Shown: positions 1 through 6,626, counted from the stretch's first letter. The stretch is DNA of 6,763 nt from Paracoccaceae bacterium (GCA_003565055.1 PXDM01000281.1:1-6763); one strand, 5' to 3'. Notes: generated from the letters alone by a model not told the origin. Numbers and translations: made by a program.

Positions 1-272
1 CTGATCTGGATGAAGCGCATCGCGGTCTGATCGGCGAGCAGCCGGGCGATGGTCGTCTTGCCGACACCGGGCGGCCCCCAGAGAATGAGCGACGCCATCT
101 CGCCGCCCGCCAGCATCGCGCCCAGCGGCCCGTCCGGACCCAGCGCCTTGTCCTGACCGATCACCTCGGCCAGTGATTTCGGCCTGAGCCGGTCCGCAAG
201 CGGGCGCGGTGCCTCACTGGGGGCCGGTGCAGGGCCGGGGTCAGGATCGGAGCGGTCGAACAGGTCAGCCAT
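1..272 (-). CDS. rarA: Replication-associated recombination protein A (AAA+ ATPase), N-terminal part only
   Basis: Only the first 90 codons are inside the window; the rest runs off the left edge. RarA (MgsA, relative of eukaryotic WRNIP1/Mgs1) is a cytoplasmic AAA+ ATPase of the clamp-loader group that acts at stalled replication forks. The translation opens with MADLFDRS, then a Pro/Ala-rich linker to about residue 24, then PLADRLRPKSLAEVIGQ (24-40), the LGPDGPL segment (44-50) typical of RarA, and LILWGPPGVGKTT (62-74) containing the Walker A loop at 66-73. RuvB also has an LRPK...IGQ motif, but the LGPDGPL segment and the ILWGPPG form of Walker A fit RarA better. No strong Shine-Dalgarno precedes the ATG. 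It lies 60 bases downstream of dgcN on the same strand, so read-through is possible, but a functional link to D-glutamate use is not evident. Confidence 0.9.
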   Translation of the reverse strand, partial: MADLFDRSDPDPGPAPAPSEAPRPLADRLRPKSLAEVIGQDKALGPDGPLGAMLAGGEMASLILWGPPGVGKTTIARLLADQTAMRFIQI

Positions 273-332
273 GGGCCGTAGCTTAGCCGCCTTGCCTGCA
301 CGGTGAAAGCGCTGACTGGTGCCGAGGCGTCG

Positions 333-1364
333 TCACAAGAGCGCCTTGGCGAGCGCATCGGCCCCGTTGCGCACGGGATCGGCGACAGGCAGGCCGGTCT
401 CCTCGGCCGTCGCCTGGATCGCGGCGTCGGCCTCAGCAGCCGAGAGCCGCGCCGTGTTCAGCGCAATGCCAACCACCCGCGCCCCGTTCAGCGCCCCAGC
501 CGCGCGCGCCACGGCCTCGTTGAGCGCGATCACCTCGCGCAGCGGCGGGATGCGGATCTCGGGCGCGTCGAGCAGCGCCTCCATCCCGGCGCGGTGGCAC
601 AGGATCAGATGCGTCGCGCAGCTGCCGCGCATCAGCGGCAAGGTGGCCGTGCTGCCCGGATGCAGAAGCGAGCCCTGCCCTTCGACCACAGCGACGTCAT
701 GCGACGCGGCCTCAAGCACCAGCCGTTCGACCGCGCCCCCGGCATGATCGACGCGGATCGCATCGAGCGGGATGCCCCGGCCCGTGATCGCGATCCCCGT
801 CTGGCCCGTGGCGAGAAACACGGCGTCCCGGCCCGCGTCGCGCAGGCTGCGGGTCAGTTCCAACCCCGCGGTCATCTTGCCCACTGCCATATCCGTGCCG
901 ACCATCAACACACGCTGGTTCGGCAGGGCGGCGGCGCGGGCCATGCCGATGGGCGGGGCCTCACCTTGCGGCACGCGCAAATCCCAGACCCATTGGCCGG
1001 GCCGCAGCCGATCCGCGAACTGCGGCTGCAAGCGGTCGTGCATGCCATTGACCAGCGACAGACCGGCTGCAACCGCCTGATCCAGAACGGCCATCCACTC
1101 AGGCGGCAGTCGCCCGCCCGAGGGCGCGGTGCCCAGCACCAGAACCTGCGCCCCGAGCGCCTGCGCCTCCTCCAGCGTCGCGACAATCGGCACGTCACTG
1201 TCGATGGGGGTCACATCGCGCACCTGCGCGCCCGCCTGAGAGCTGTCGATCACGGCAGCAACCGGATTCTGGCCGTAGCGCAGGATCCCTTCGGCCATCT
1301 TGGCGTTGATCTTGCCGATGGTGCCTTCGGTGAAAATTGCGATGGGCTGTGCGGGATCAAGCAT
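333..1364 (-). CDS. dgcN: DUF1611 protein, probable D-glutamate N-acetyltransferase DgcN
   Basis: A 343-residue DUF1611-family protein. DgcN from a marine Pseudoalteromonas is reported to transfer an acetyl group to D-glutamate, giving N-acetyl-D-glutamate, the first step of D-glutamate catabolism in the cytoplasm. Visible here are an N-terminal Rossmann-like domain (about 1-145, with IAIFTEGTIGK at 8-18) and a C-terminal domain that opens with a P-loop-like GTDMAVGKMT (156-165), followed by ATGQTG (185-190), VDHAGG (205-210) and VVEGQGSLLHPG (226-237), all characteristic of the family. The ATG at 1364 is preferred: an AAAGG sits 8 bases upstream, and the codon overlaps the dgcA stop by 8 bases (ATGCTTGA), a sign of translational coupling. 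An ATG at 1394 would add 10 residues but has no ribosome site. The pairing with an enolase-superfamily gene is the main ground for the DgcN name; activity on D-glutamate is inferred. Confidence 0.87.
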   Translation of the reverse strand: MLDPAQPIAIFTEGTIGKINAKMAEGILRYGQNPVAAVIDSSQAGAQVRDVTPIDSDVPIVATLEEAQALGAQVLVLGTAPSGGRLPPEWMAVLDQAVAAGLSLVNGMHDRLQPQFADRLRPGQWVWDLRVPQGEAPPIGMARAAALPNQRVLMVGTDMAVGKMTAGLELTRSLRDAGRDAVFLATGQTGIAITGRGIPLDAIRVDHAGGAVERLVLEAASHDVAVVEGQGSLLHPGSTATLPLMRGSCATHLILCHRAGMEALLDAPEIRIPPLREVIALNEAVARAAGALNGARVVGIALNTARLSAAEADAAIQATAEETGLPVADPVRNGADALAKALL

Positions 1365-2403
1365 CGGGGTCGCCTTTCTTGAGCTGGCCACCATGGCCGG
1401 GCCGGTCGGCCGGCAGGGTCACGCCATCGAGGAAGGGCGCGCCCTCTGCCGGGTCGGGGTCGAGATTGAGATGGGAATCAAGGTCGATATAGTCGAACAG
1501 TGCCGAGAGCGAGGCCCCGGCCGCAATGGCAACCGAGCTTTCGCCCATGCAGCCGATCATGGTCTTGAGCCCATGCGCGCGCGCCGTGGCGACGATCCGC
1601 AGCGCTTCCGTGATGCCGCCGCATTTCATCAGCTTCAGGTTCACCCCATCAACGCAATCGGCAAAACCCGGAATATCACTCGAAAACTGGCAGGATTCAT
1701 CGACAAAAATGGGCAGGGCGCGGGATTTGAACAAGGCAGGCAACTGATCTTCCGCGCCCTTCACCAGCGGCTGCTCGACATATTCCACCCCGCGCTCCGC
1801 GAGCCAGCCCATCATCGCCCGCGCCTCCTCAAGCGACCAGCCGCCATTCGCATCGACGCGCAGCACGGCACCACTGCCCGATGCGGCCTCATGGACGGCG
1901 GCGAACATGGCCTGATCGGCCTCGATGCCGTCTGGGCTGCCGAGTTTGATCTTCAGCGCCCGCGCGCCTTGCGCGAGCAGAAGCGGCACGCGTGCGCGCA
2001 CTTCCTCGGGCGGGTTGATGCCCACGGTCAAGGATGAGACAACCCCGCGCCGCGCAAGCCCGAGGAGCCGGTAGAGCGGCATTCCCGCCTGTTTGGCGCG
2101 CAAATCCCACAGCGCCATGTCGAGCGCCGCGAGGGCACAGCCGCCCACCCCCGCCGCATACCCACGCGCCCAGATGTCATGGATCGACCCGTAAAGCCCT
2201 TGGGCGATGAAGCGCTCAAGTTGCGCTTGGCCCTCTGCGGCGCTGGCGGCACCTTCGCTGGCCACCGGGGCCATCTCGCCCCAGCCTGTATGCGTGCCGT
2301 CACTGACCGAGAGGAAGAGATTCTCCTCGCCCAGAAAGACACCGCGCGAGATGCGCAAGGGAAAGCGCTTCTTGAGATAGAGCGTTTGAAAGTCGATCTT
2401 CAT
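1357..2403 (-). CDS. dgcA: Enolase-superfamily epimerase, probable N-acetyl-D-glutamate racemase DgcA
   Basis: 348 residues, a normal length for the muconate lactonizing enzyme/dipeptide epimerase subgroup of the enolase superfamily. DgcA is known to convert N-acetyl-D-glutamate to N-acetyl-L-glutamate. The capping domain fills about 1-120. The barrel carries every expected active-site element: catalytic KIK (K151 and K153), metal ligands D184 (DANGGW), E210 (VEQPL) and D235 (VDES), the second general base K257 in NLKLMKCGG, and GCMGESS (284-290). The DLD at 307-309 matches the DxD that dipeptide epimerases use to hold a dipeptide amino group, so an L-Ala-D/L-Glu-type dipeptide epimerase is the main alternative. 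The start at 2403 is chosen because MKIDFQTLYL matches the usual family N-terminus; the longer reading upstream to 2637 is non-homologous low-complexity sequence. A GGGGA lies only 4 bases before the ATG. It is first of the dgcA-dgcN pair and follows the regulator by 116 bases. Confidence 0.88.
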   Translation of the reverse strand: MKIDFQTLYLKKRFPLRISRGVFLGEENLFLSVSDGTHTGWGEMAPVASEGAASAAEGQAQLERFIAQGLYGSIHDIWARGYAAGVGGCALAALDMALWDLRAKQAGMPLYRLLGLARRGVVSSLTVGINPPEEVRARVPLLLAQGARALKIKLGSPDGIEADQAMFAAVHEAASGSGAVLRVDANGGWSLEEARAMMGWLAERGVEYVEQPLVKGAEDQLPALFKSRALPIFVDESCQFSSDIPGFADCVDGVNLKLMKCGGITEALRIVATARAHGLKTMIGCMGESSVAIAAGASLSALFDYIDLDSHLNLDPDPAEGAPFLDGVTLPADRPGHGGQLKKGDPDA

Positions 2404-2404
2404 T

Positions 2405-2436
2405 CGGTCCCCGTCTGGCTCCGGGCGCGGTCCCCG
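2405..2436. repeat. Two 9-bp direct repeats just upstream of dgcA
   Basis: CGGTCCCCG occurs at 2405-2413 and again at 2428-2436, a 23-bp period (about two helical turns). The copy next to dgcA overlaps its ribosome-binding region. The second copy is part of a small inverted repeat, CGCGG/CCGCG (2426-2430 and 2434-2438). Repeated sites on one face of the helix in a short leader are compatible with an operator or a translational control element, but GC-rich sequence yields such repeats by chance, so this is tentative. Confidence 0.3.
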
Positions 2437-2519
2437 CGACCGGGCCGCCCATGACTGGCACAGGGAACAGGGGACTGTCCAGCGCTCTCCCGGCGAAAGC
2501 GGCGGCGCGTGCGGCGCGC

Positions 2520-3326
2520 TCAGCGGCGCATGCCCTCGAAGACATGACCGTGGGGCGCGACATTGTGGATGGCCTCGACGATATGGCGCGGCAGTTCCGG
2601 GCTGTCGGGGTCGAAAAACCCACATTGGCGCAGGCATTGGGTCACGGATTGGCCGACTGGCGTGCGTTCGATCACCACCCGCGCCGCGCAGGGCAGATGG
2701 CCGCGATTGGACGAAATGCCCAGCTTGAGCCCGTGCAGGCTGTTCCAGCGATGCGAGTAATCCGGGCAGAGGATGGTCTGCGTCAGCTCGACCCCGGTGC
2801 CGGTCTCGTAGTCATGCATGAACACGCGGTAGCCTGTCATCACAGCCGCACCGGCATAGCGCTCGACCCGCGCGCAAGGCGCGGTCGGCGTGCCGAGCCG
2901 CTCCAGCCGCCGATAGGTCATCACCTTCCCGGTCATCTGAAAGCCGATCAGCGAGCGCAGGATTTTTCCGGGCGTGGACATCGAGTGATAGTATTCGAAA
3001 AACCGGCCTTCCAGCATACGGATGCGCGGCTCGGTATAGCGCAGCACCCGGTCGAGATGGCTGCGGATGCTGCGCATGGTGCTGTCCGATGCAATCCCGC
3101 GCAGATCGACGATATCGGCGAACGCATGATGCGGCATCAACAGCTCATGCAGTTCCAGCCCGAAATGATCCGCGATCCGGCGCAGGATCGGCGGGCGCGG
3201 CATCGCGCCGCCTGCGAGATAGCGGTTCAACTGGCTGCGATGAATGCCCAGATCCGTCGCAACCTGCGCAATAGATGGGCGGTAGCTGCAGAGCAATCTG
3301 AGGTTTTGCGCGAAATCTGCAGACAT
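2520..3326 (-). CDS. XRE-type helix-turn-helix transcriptional regulator, candidate DgcR
   Basis: 268 residues. The N-terminal 65 residues form a Cro/CI (XRE)-like DNA-binding domain: NLRLLCSYRPSIA (8-20), then a helix-turn-helix around VATDLGIHRSQLNRYLAGG (22-40), then PPILRRIADHFGLELHELL (45-63). The remaining 200 residues have no motif I recognise and presumably sense a ligand or mediate oligomerisation; no membrane segment is visible. The ATG at 3326 is chosen because an AAGGGG lies 12 bases upstream and the protein then opens directly into the helix-turn-helix fold. The ATG at 3365 would add 13 residues, has no ribosome site and overlaps a plausible -10 element. The gene lies upstream of dgcA-dgcN on the same strand and divergent from the TAXI transporter, so it could control both. 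A regulator DgcR activates dgcN-dgcA in Pseudoalteromonas; whether this protein is its homologue cannot be told here. Confidence 0.83.
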   Translation of the reverse strand: MSADFAQNLRLLCSYRPSIAQVATDLGIHRSQLNRYLAGGAMPRPPILRRIADHFGLELHELLMPHHAFADIVDLRGIASDSTMRSIRSHLDRVLRYTEPRIRMLEGRFFEYYHSMSTPGKILRSLIGFQMTGKVMTYRRLERLGTPTAPCARVERYAGAAVMTGYRVFMHDYETGTGVELTQTILCPDYSHRWNSLHGLKLGISSNRGHLPCAARVVIERTPVGQSVTQCLRQCGFFDPDSPELPRHIVEAIHNVAPHGHVFEGMRR

Positions 3327-3362
3327 GTCGCTGTTCGTCCCCTTAAAAGTGTCAAAGAGAGA

Positions 3363-3391
3363 CATAACGCGACGCAAAGCTGAATTGTCAA
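3363..3391 (-). promoter_or_regulatory. Candidate sigma-70-type promoter for the regulator
   Basis: On the minus strand a perfect TTGACA (3391-3386) is followed after 17 bases by GTTATG (3368-3363), a weak -10 match. Transcription would start near 3356, leaving a leader of about 30 bases before the preferred ATG at 3326. A second TTGACA lies 36 bases downstream (3355-3350) but has no -10 at the right distance. The same transcript could continue through dgcA and dgcN, since no terminator is visible between the genes. Confidence 0.45.
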
Positions 3392-3422
3392 GCCGCGCCA
3401 GCATCGCGCAGTCTGAACGCAT

Positions 3423-3441
3423 GCGCGCAGGCACTGCGCGC
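3423..3441. promoter_or_regulatory. Candidate operator: 8-bp perfect inverted repeat in the divergent intergenic region
   Basis: GCGCGCAG (3423-3430) and CTGCGCGC (3434-3441) form a perfect 8-bp inverted repeat around a 3-base spacer, 19 bp in all. A further half-site CGCGCAG at 3405-3411 lies 19 bp to the left in the same orientation as the left arm, preceded by the same GCAT. The site sits between the regulator and the TAXI gene, where a shared regulator would be expected to bind. It is GC-rich, so chance occurrence is not excluded. No convincing plus-strand promoter for the transporter was found nearby. Confidence 0.4.
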
Positions 3442-3537
3442 CCACGGAGCGGGCCGCGCGCCGCAAAACTGTCGCGGTGATCCGCACGCGGGTTGCAGAA
3501 TGAAAAGGTCACGAGACCGCAACAGGAGAGGTTGGAG

Positions 3538-4536
3538 ATGAATACAAAGATAACGGGCCGCCGGGCCGCATTGATAGGCGCAGCACTGGCATTCGCCGGG
3601 GCCAGCAGTGCCAGCGCGCAGCAACAGATCGGCTTTGCCACGACGGCTTCGGCCTCGGGCTGGTACAGTTTCTATGCCAGCATCGCGCAATTCATCAATG
3701 CCCAGTCCGACGAAGTGAATGTCTCGGTCATCGAGACCGGCGGGGCTGCGGACAGCCAGATGATGGTGCATGCCAATCAGACCGAAATGGGCATCGCCAA
3801 TTTCCTGGCCCTGCCGGCGATGCGCGACGGCACCGGCGAGTATGAGGGGCGCGGCAATGAAGCGATGCGCGCCATCGCGGTCATGTCGGCCTCGCCCAAC
3901 ATGATCACCGTGCATGCGGGCGGCGGCATCGACAGCATCGCTGATCTCGACGGCCGCCGGATCAATCCCGGCGGGCTTGGCACGGCGACCGAAGCCGTGA
4001 CCATGGCGATTTTCGAGATGCTGGAGATCGCGCCCGACTGGCAGCAGGCGGGGATGAGCGACGCTGCGGATTTCTTTCGGGACCGGCGCATCGACGGCTT
4101 TTTCAAGACCTCGGGCGCGATCGACCAGCCGGATTCGCTGATCGAGGAGTTGCAGGCGACGATCAATCTGCAGGTTCTGGGCTTCACCCCCGAACAGGCG
4201 GAAATGATCGAGGAGTCGGGCCTCGCGCTGACATTCGAGGTGCCGGCAGGTGTCTATGCCAACCAGCCCGAGCCGGTCATCGCCAAGGGCCTCGCCTATG
4301 GGTTCTTTTCGCGCGCGGATGCGATCACCGAGCAGATGGCCTATGACATGGCCGTGGCGGTCTTTGAGGCCGGGGATGCCATGGCCGCGATTTATCCGGG
4401 CGGCAACCCGCCGGATGTGTTGGAGCTGACGCTAAACTCTTCGACCATTCCGCTGCATGCGGGCGTGGTGCGCTATCTGGTCGAACAGGGCCATGACGTG
4501 CCCGCAGAGCTGATCCCCGACGAATACGAGGGCTGA
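3538..4536 (+). CDS. TAXI-family TRAP transporter solute-binding protein
   Basis: A 332-residue periplasmic receptor that hands its ligand to the TRAP permease encoded next. Residues 1-27 are a Sec-type signal peptide: positive start (MNTKITGRR), hydrophobic core (ALIGAALAFAGA) and an ASA cleavage site before QQQ. The mature protein starts with IGFATTASASGWYSFYASIA (31-50), the TAXI-type opening. Then come ETGGAADSQMMVHANQTEMG (66-85), ADLDGRRINPGGLGTATEA (135-153) and LHAGVVRYLVEQG (306-318), close to the LHPGAxRYY signature of the family. The start is set by AGGAG at 3524-3528, 9 bases before the ATG; a longer reading to 3493 lacks one. TAXI proteins from Thermus and Vibrio are known to bind glutamate. 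With D-glutamate genes divergently encoded, D-glutamate or a related amino-acid derivative is the likely ligand here, but this is inference. Confidence 0.92.
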   Translation: MNTKITGRRAALIGAALAFAGASSASAQQQIGFATTASASGWYSFYASIAQFINAQSDEVNVSVIETGGAADSQMMVHANQTEMGIANFLALPAMRDGTGEYEGRGNEAMRAIAVMSASPNMITVHAGGGIDSIADLDGRRINPGGLGTATEAVTMAIFEMLEIAPDWQQAGMSDAADFFRDRRIDGFFKTSGAIDQPDSLIEELQATINLQVLGFTPEQAEMIEESGLALTFEVPAGVYANQPEPVIAKGLAYGFFSRADAITEQMAYDMAVAVFEAGDAMAAIYPGGNPPDVLELTLNSSTIPLHAGVVRYLVEQGHDVPAELIPDEYEG

Positions 4537-4542
4537 TCGCGC

Positions 4543-4575
4543 GCCCCGCCCCTCCCGGTGCAGGCCGGGCGGGGC
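4543..4575 (+). promoter_or_regulatory. Strong intercistronic hairpin between binding protein and permease
   Basis: GCCCCGCCC (4543-4551) pairs perfectly with GGGCGGGGC (4567-4575) around a 15-base loop, starting 7 bases after the binding-protein stop. No T-run follows, so it is not a classic intrinsic terminator on the plus strand. Such hairpins between a binding-protein gene and its permease gene commonly protect the upstream message from 3' decay or attenuate read-through, giving more receptor than permease. A shorter alternative pairing (CCCGG/CCGGG) exists inside it. Confidence 0.6.
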
Positions 4576-4652
4576 ACCACCCCAAGCGGCAGGCCGGGCA
4601 ATGTCCGCACAGGCGCGCCACGACATGCACCGAAAACAAGGACCGCGACGCC

Positions 4653-6626
4653 ATGAGCCAGCAAGACCGTGCCGAAGAGCCAACCATCGCCGAGGTCGAT
4701 GACTCGATCAAGGAAGAGGCCCGCACCGACCGCACGCTGACCGGCTGGCAGGGCTGGCTCTTTGCCGCGATTGCCGTGGGCTTCTCGGTCTTCCATCTCT
4801 ATACGGCGTTTTTCGGCGCACTGCCGCATATGCAACAACGCGCGCTGCATGGGCTTTTCGGGGCCGTGCTGGCTGTGGCTTTCTATTCGCTGCGCCCCGG
4901 CGCTGCGCGCACCCGCAGCACCTTGCCCTGGTATGACTGGCTGCTCATCCTCTGCGCGGTGCTGCCGATGGGCTATGTGCTGCTGAACTGGCAGGACATG
5001 TTCCGCGCGCGGCTCTTTCCAGAGACGCATCACATGGTGCTGACCGTCATGGCGACCTTCGTGTTTCTCGAAACCTGTCGCCGGGTGCTGGGCTGGAGCC
5101 TCGTGATCCTCGCCGCGCTTGCGCTGGGTTATGCGATGCTGGGCCATCTGATCCCCGGCACCTGGGGGCATGCGGGCTTCAACGCCACGCGGATGACAGC
5201 GCGGCTCTTCATGGCCGATAGCGGCTTCTGGGGGATGCTACCGGGGCTTTCGGCCACAGTGATCTCGATCTTCATCCTGTTCGGGCTGATCATGATGGGC
5301 ACAGGCGGCGGGCGCGCCTTCATGAACGCCGCACTTGTGATTGCGGGGCGGCAGGTTGGCGGGGCCGCGAAGGTTGCGACCGTGGGCTCGTCACTGATGG
5401 GCACGATCTCGGGCTCGGGCATGGCGAATGCGGCGGCCACCGGGTCGCTCACCATCCCGATGATGAAAAACCTCGGCTATCGTCGCCCCTTCGCCGTGGG
5501 GGTCGAGGCTACGGCCTCGACGGGCGGGCAGTTGATGCCGCCGATCATGGGCGCCGGGGCCTTTGTCATGGCCGAGATCGTGGGCATTCCCTATCTCACC
5601 ATCGTCGTCGCCGCGATCATTCCGGCGATCCTGTTTTACCTCGGCAATTTCTGGGTGATCCACTATTCGGCCCGCAAGGAAGGCATCGCCCCGGTCCCCG
5701 CCGCGCGCATCCCCTCGGCCCGCGCGACCTTTACCTGGCTGTTCTTCCTGCAACTGGTTTTACCAGTGGCGCTGATGATCTGGTATCTGGTCACAGGCTA
5801 TTCCATCGCCTATGCGGGCTCGCAGGCGATCCTCGCAACCCTGTTCGTGTTCTTCGTCTTCAACTGGGAACATACGCTGCGCGAGAAGCTCCTGATCTTT
5901 CTGGAGATCCTGCGCAAAGCCGGGATCAGCCTGGCCATGATGGCCGTGCTGGCCTTCACGGCGCAGATCATCGTCTCGATGATCTCGGCCACCGGGATCG
6001 GGGTGAAATTCACCGATATGATGGTCACCTTCGGCGGGCAGTCGCTGTTTCTGGTGCTGATCATGGCGATGCTGGCCTGCATCATTCTCGGCATGGGGAT
6101 GCCGACCACGGCGGCCTATGTGCTCTCGGCCTCACTGGCCGCGCCCGCGCTGATCGCGCTCGATGTGCCGCCGCTGCATGCGCATCTCTTCGCCTTCTAT
6201 TTCGCCATCCTCGCCACCATCACCCCGCCCGTCTGCACGGCAATCTATGCCGCAGCCGCGATTGCTGAAATTCCCTGGACCAAAGCCGTGGTCGATACGA
6301 TGAAACTGGGCTGGGTGGCTTTCACCATCCCCTTCATGTTCGTCTATTCCCCGCAGCTTCTGATGGAGGGCAGCACGGTCGAGATCATCGCGGTGGCCTT
6401 GGTCAAGGCCGTGGGCGTGCTCGCGCTCGCCACGGCGACGATCAACTATTTCGCAACGGGCTTGACTGTCCTGCAGCGGAGCATGGCCTTCGCGGGCGCG
6501 GGGCTTCTGATCGCGCCAAGCTGGCAGCTGAATATTGCCGGGCTCGCCGTGACCGCGCTGGCACTGATGATGAACCTGCGCGCGAGCACCGCAGAGCCAG
6601 CGCCGACCGCTGTGCCGGATCGCTGA
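4653..6626 (+). CDS. TRAP transporter permease, fused small and large membrane subunits (DctQM type, TAXI system)
   Basis: A 657-residue inner-membrane protein that joins the small (Q) and large (M) TRAP subunits, as usual in TAXI systems, and drives uptake with an ion gradient (Na+ in characterised TRAPs). After a charged cytoplasmic tail (1-30), the Q-like part has hydrophobic segments at about 33-52, 65-80, 94-111, 128-143 and 147-165. The M part (about 195-640) carries the family's conserved elements: SGSGMANAAATGSLTIPMMK (253-272), GGQLMPPIMGAGAFVMAE (291-308), LGMGMPTTAAYVL (479-491) and ITPPVCTAIYAAAAIA (523-538), the re-entrant, substrate- and ion-site regions in the two inverted halves. 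AAGGA at 4638-4642 lies 10 bases before the ATG. It follows the binding-protein gene by 116 bases, including a strong hairpin, and is surely its partner. The substrate cannot be read from the permease itself. Confidence 0.93.
   Translation: MSQQDRAEEPTIAEVDDSIKEEARTDRTLTGWQGWLFAAIAVGFSVFHLYTAFFGALPHMQQRALHGLFGAVLAVAFYSLRPGAARTRSTLPWYDWLLILCAVLPMGYVLLNWQDMFRARLFPETHHMVLTVMATFVFLETCRRVLGWSLVILAALALGYAMLGHLIPGTWGHAGFNATRMTARLFMADSGFWGMLPGLSATVISIFILFGLIMMGTGGGRAFMNAALVIAGRQVGGAAKVATVGSSLMGTISGSGMANAAATGSLTIPMMKNLGYRRPFAVGVEATASTGGQLMPPIMGAGAFVMAEIVGIPYLTIVVAAIIPAILFYLGNFWVIHYSARKEGIAPVPAARIPSARATFTWLFFLQLVLPVALMIWYLVTGYSIAYAGSQAILATLFVFFVFNWEHTLREKLLIFLEILRKAGISLAMMAVLAFTAQIIVSMISATGIGVKFTDMMVTFGGQSLFLVLIMAMLACIILGMGMPTTAAYVLSASLAAPALIALDVPPLHAHLFAFYFAILATITPPVCTAIYAAAAIAEIPWTKAVVDTMKLGWVAFTIPFMFVYSPQLLMEGSTVEIIAVALVKAVGVLALATATINYFATGLTVLQRSMAFAGAGLLIAPSWQLNIAGLAVTALALMMNLRASTAEPAPTAVPDR

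Noticed and set aside
1..272. RuvB Holliday-junction helicase as the identity of the left-edge gene
   Set aside because: The LGPDGPL segment and LILWGPPGVGKTT context fit RarA better; RuvB lacks that segment.
273..332. Terminator or promoter between dgcN and rarA
   Set aside because: Only a weak 4-bp stem and poor -35/-10 matches are present; nothing supportable.
303..1382. Long plus-strand open frame of 359 codons
   Set aside because: It lies opposite dgcN. Its translation is rich in Arg, His and Gln with no domain, the usual antisense shadow of a high-GC gene.
1300..2037. Plus-strand open frame of 245 codons opposite dgcA
   Set aside because: No recognisable protein features and fully covered by the strongly supported dgcA on the other strand.
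2451..3383. Plus-strand open frame of 310 codons opposite the regulator
   Set aside because: Antisense composition and no motif; the minus-strand frame has a clear helix-turn-helix domain.
3469..3501. Plus-strand promoter for the TAXI gene using CAGAAT (3496-3501) as -10
   Set aside because: The hexamer 17 bases upstream (CGCGGT) does not resemble a -35 element; spacing to better candidates is wrong.
3388..3915. Minus-strand open frame of 175 codons overlapping the TAXI gene start
   Set aside because: Overlaps the signal peptide and mature N-terminus of a convincing binding protein and has no ribosome site or domain.
4473..5171. Minus-strand open frame of 232 codons opposite the permease start
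   Set aside because: His/Gln/Arg-rich shadow composition; the opposite strand encodes well-formed membrane segments.
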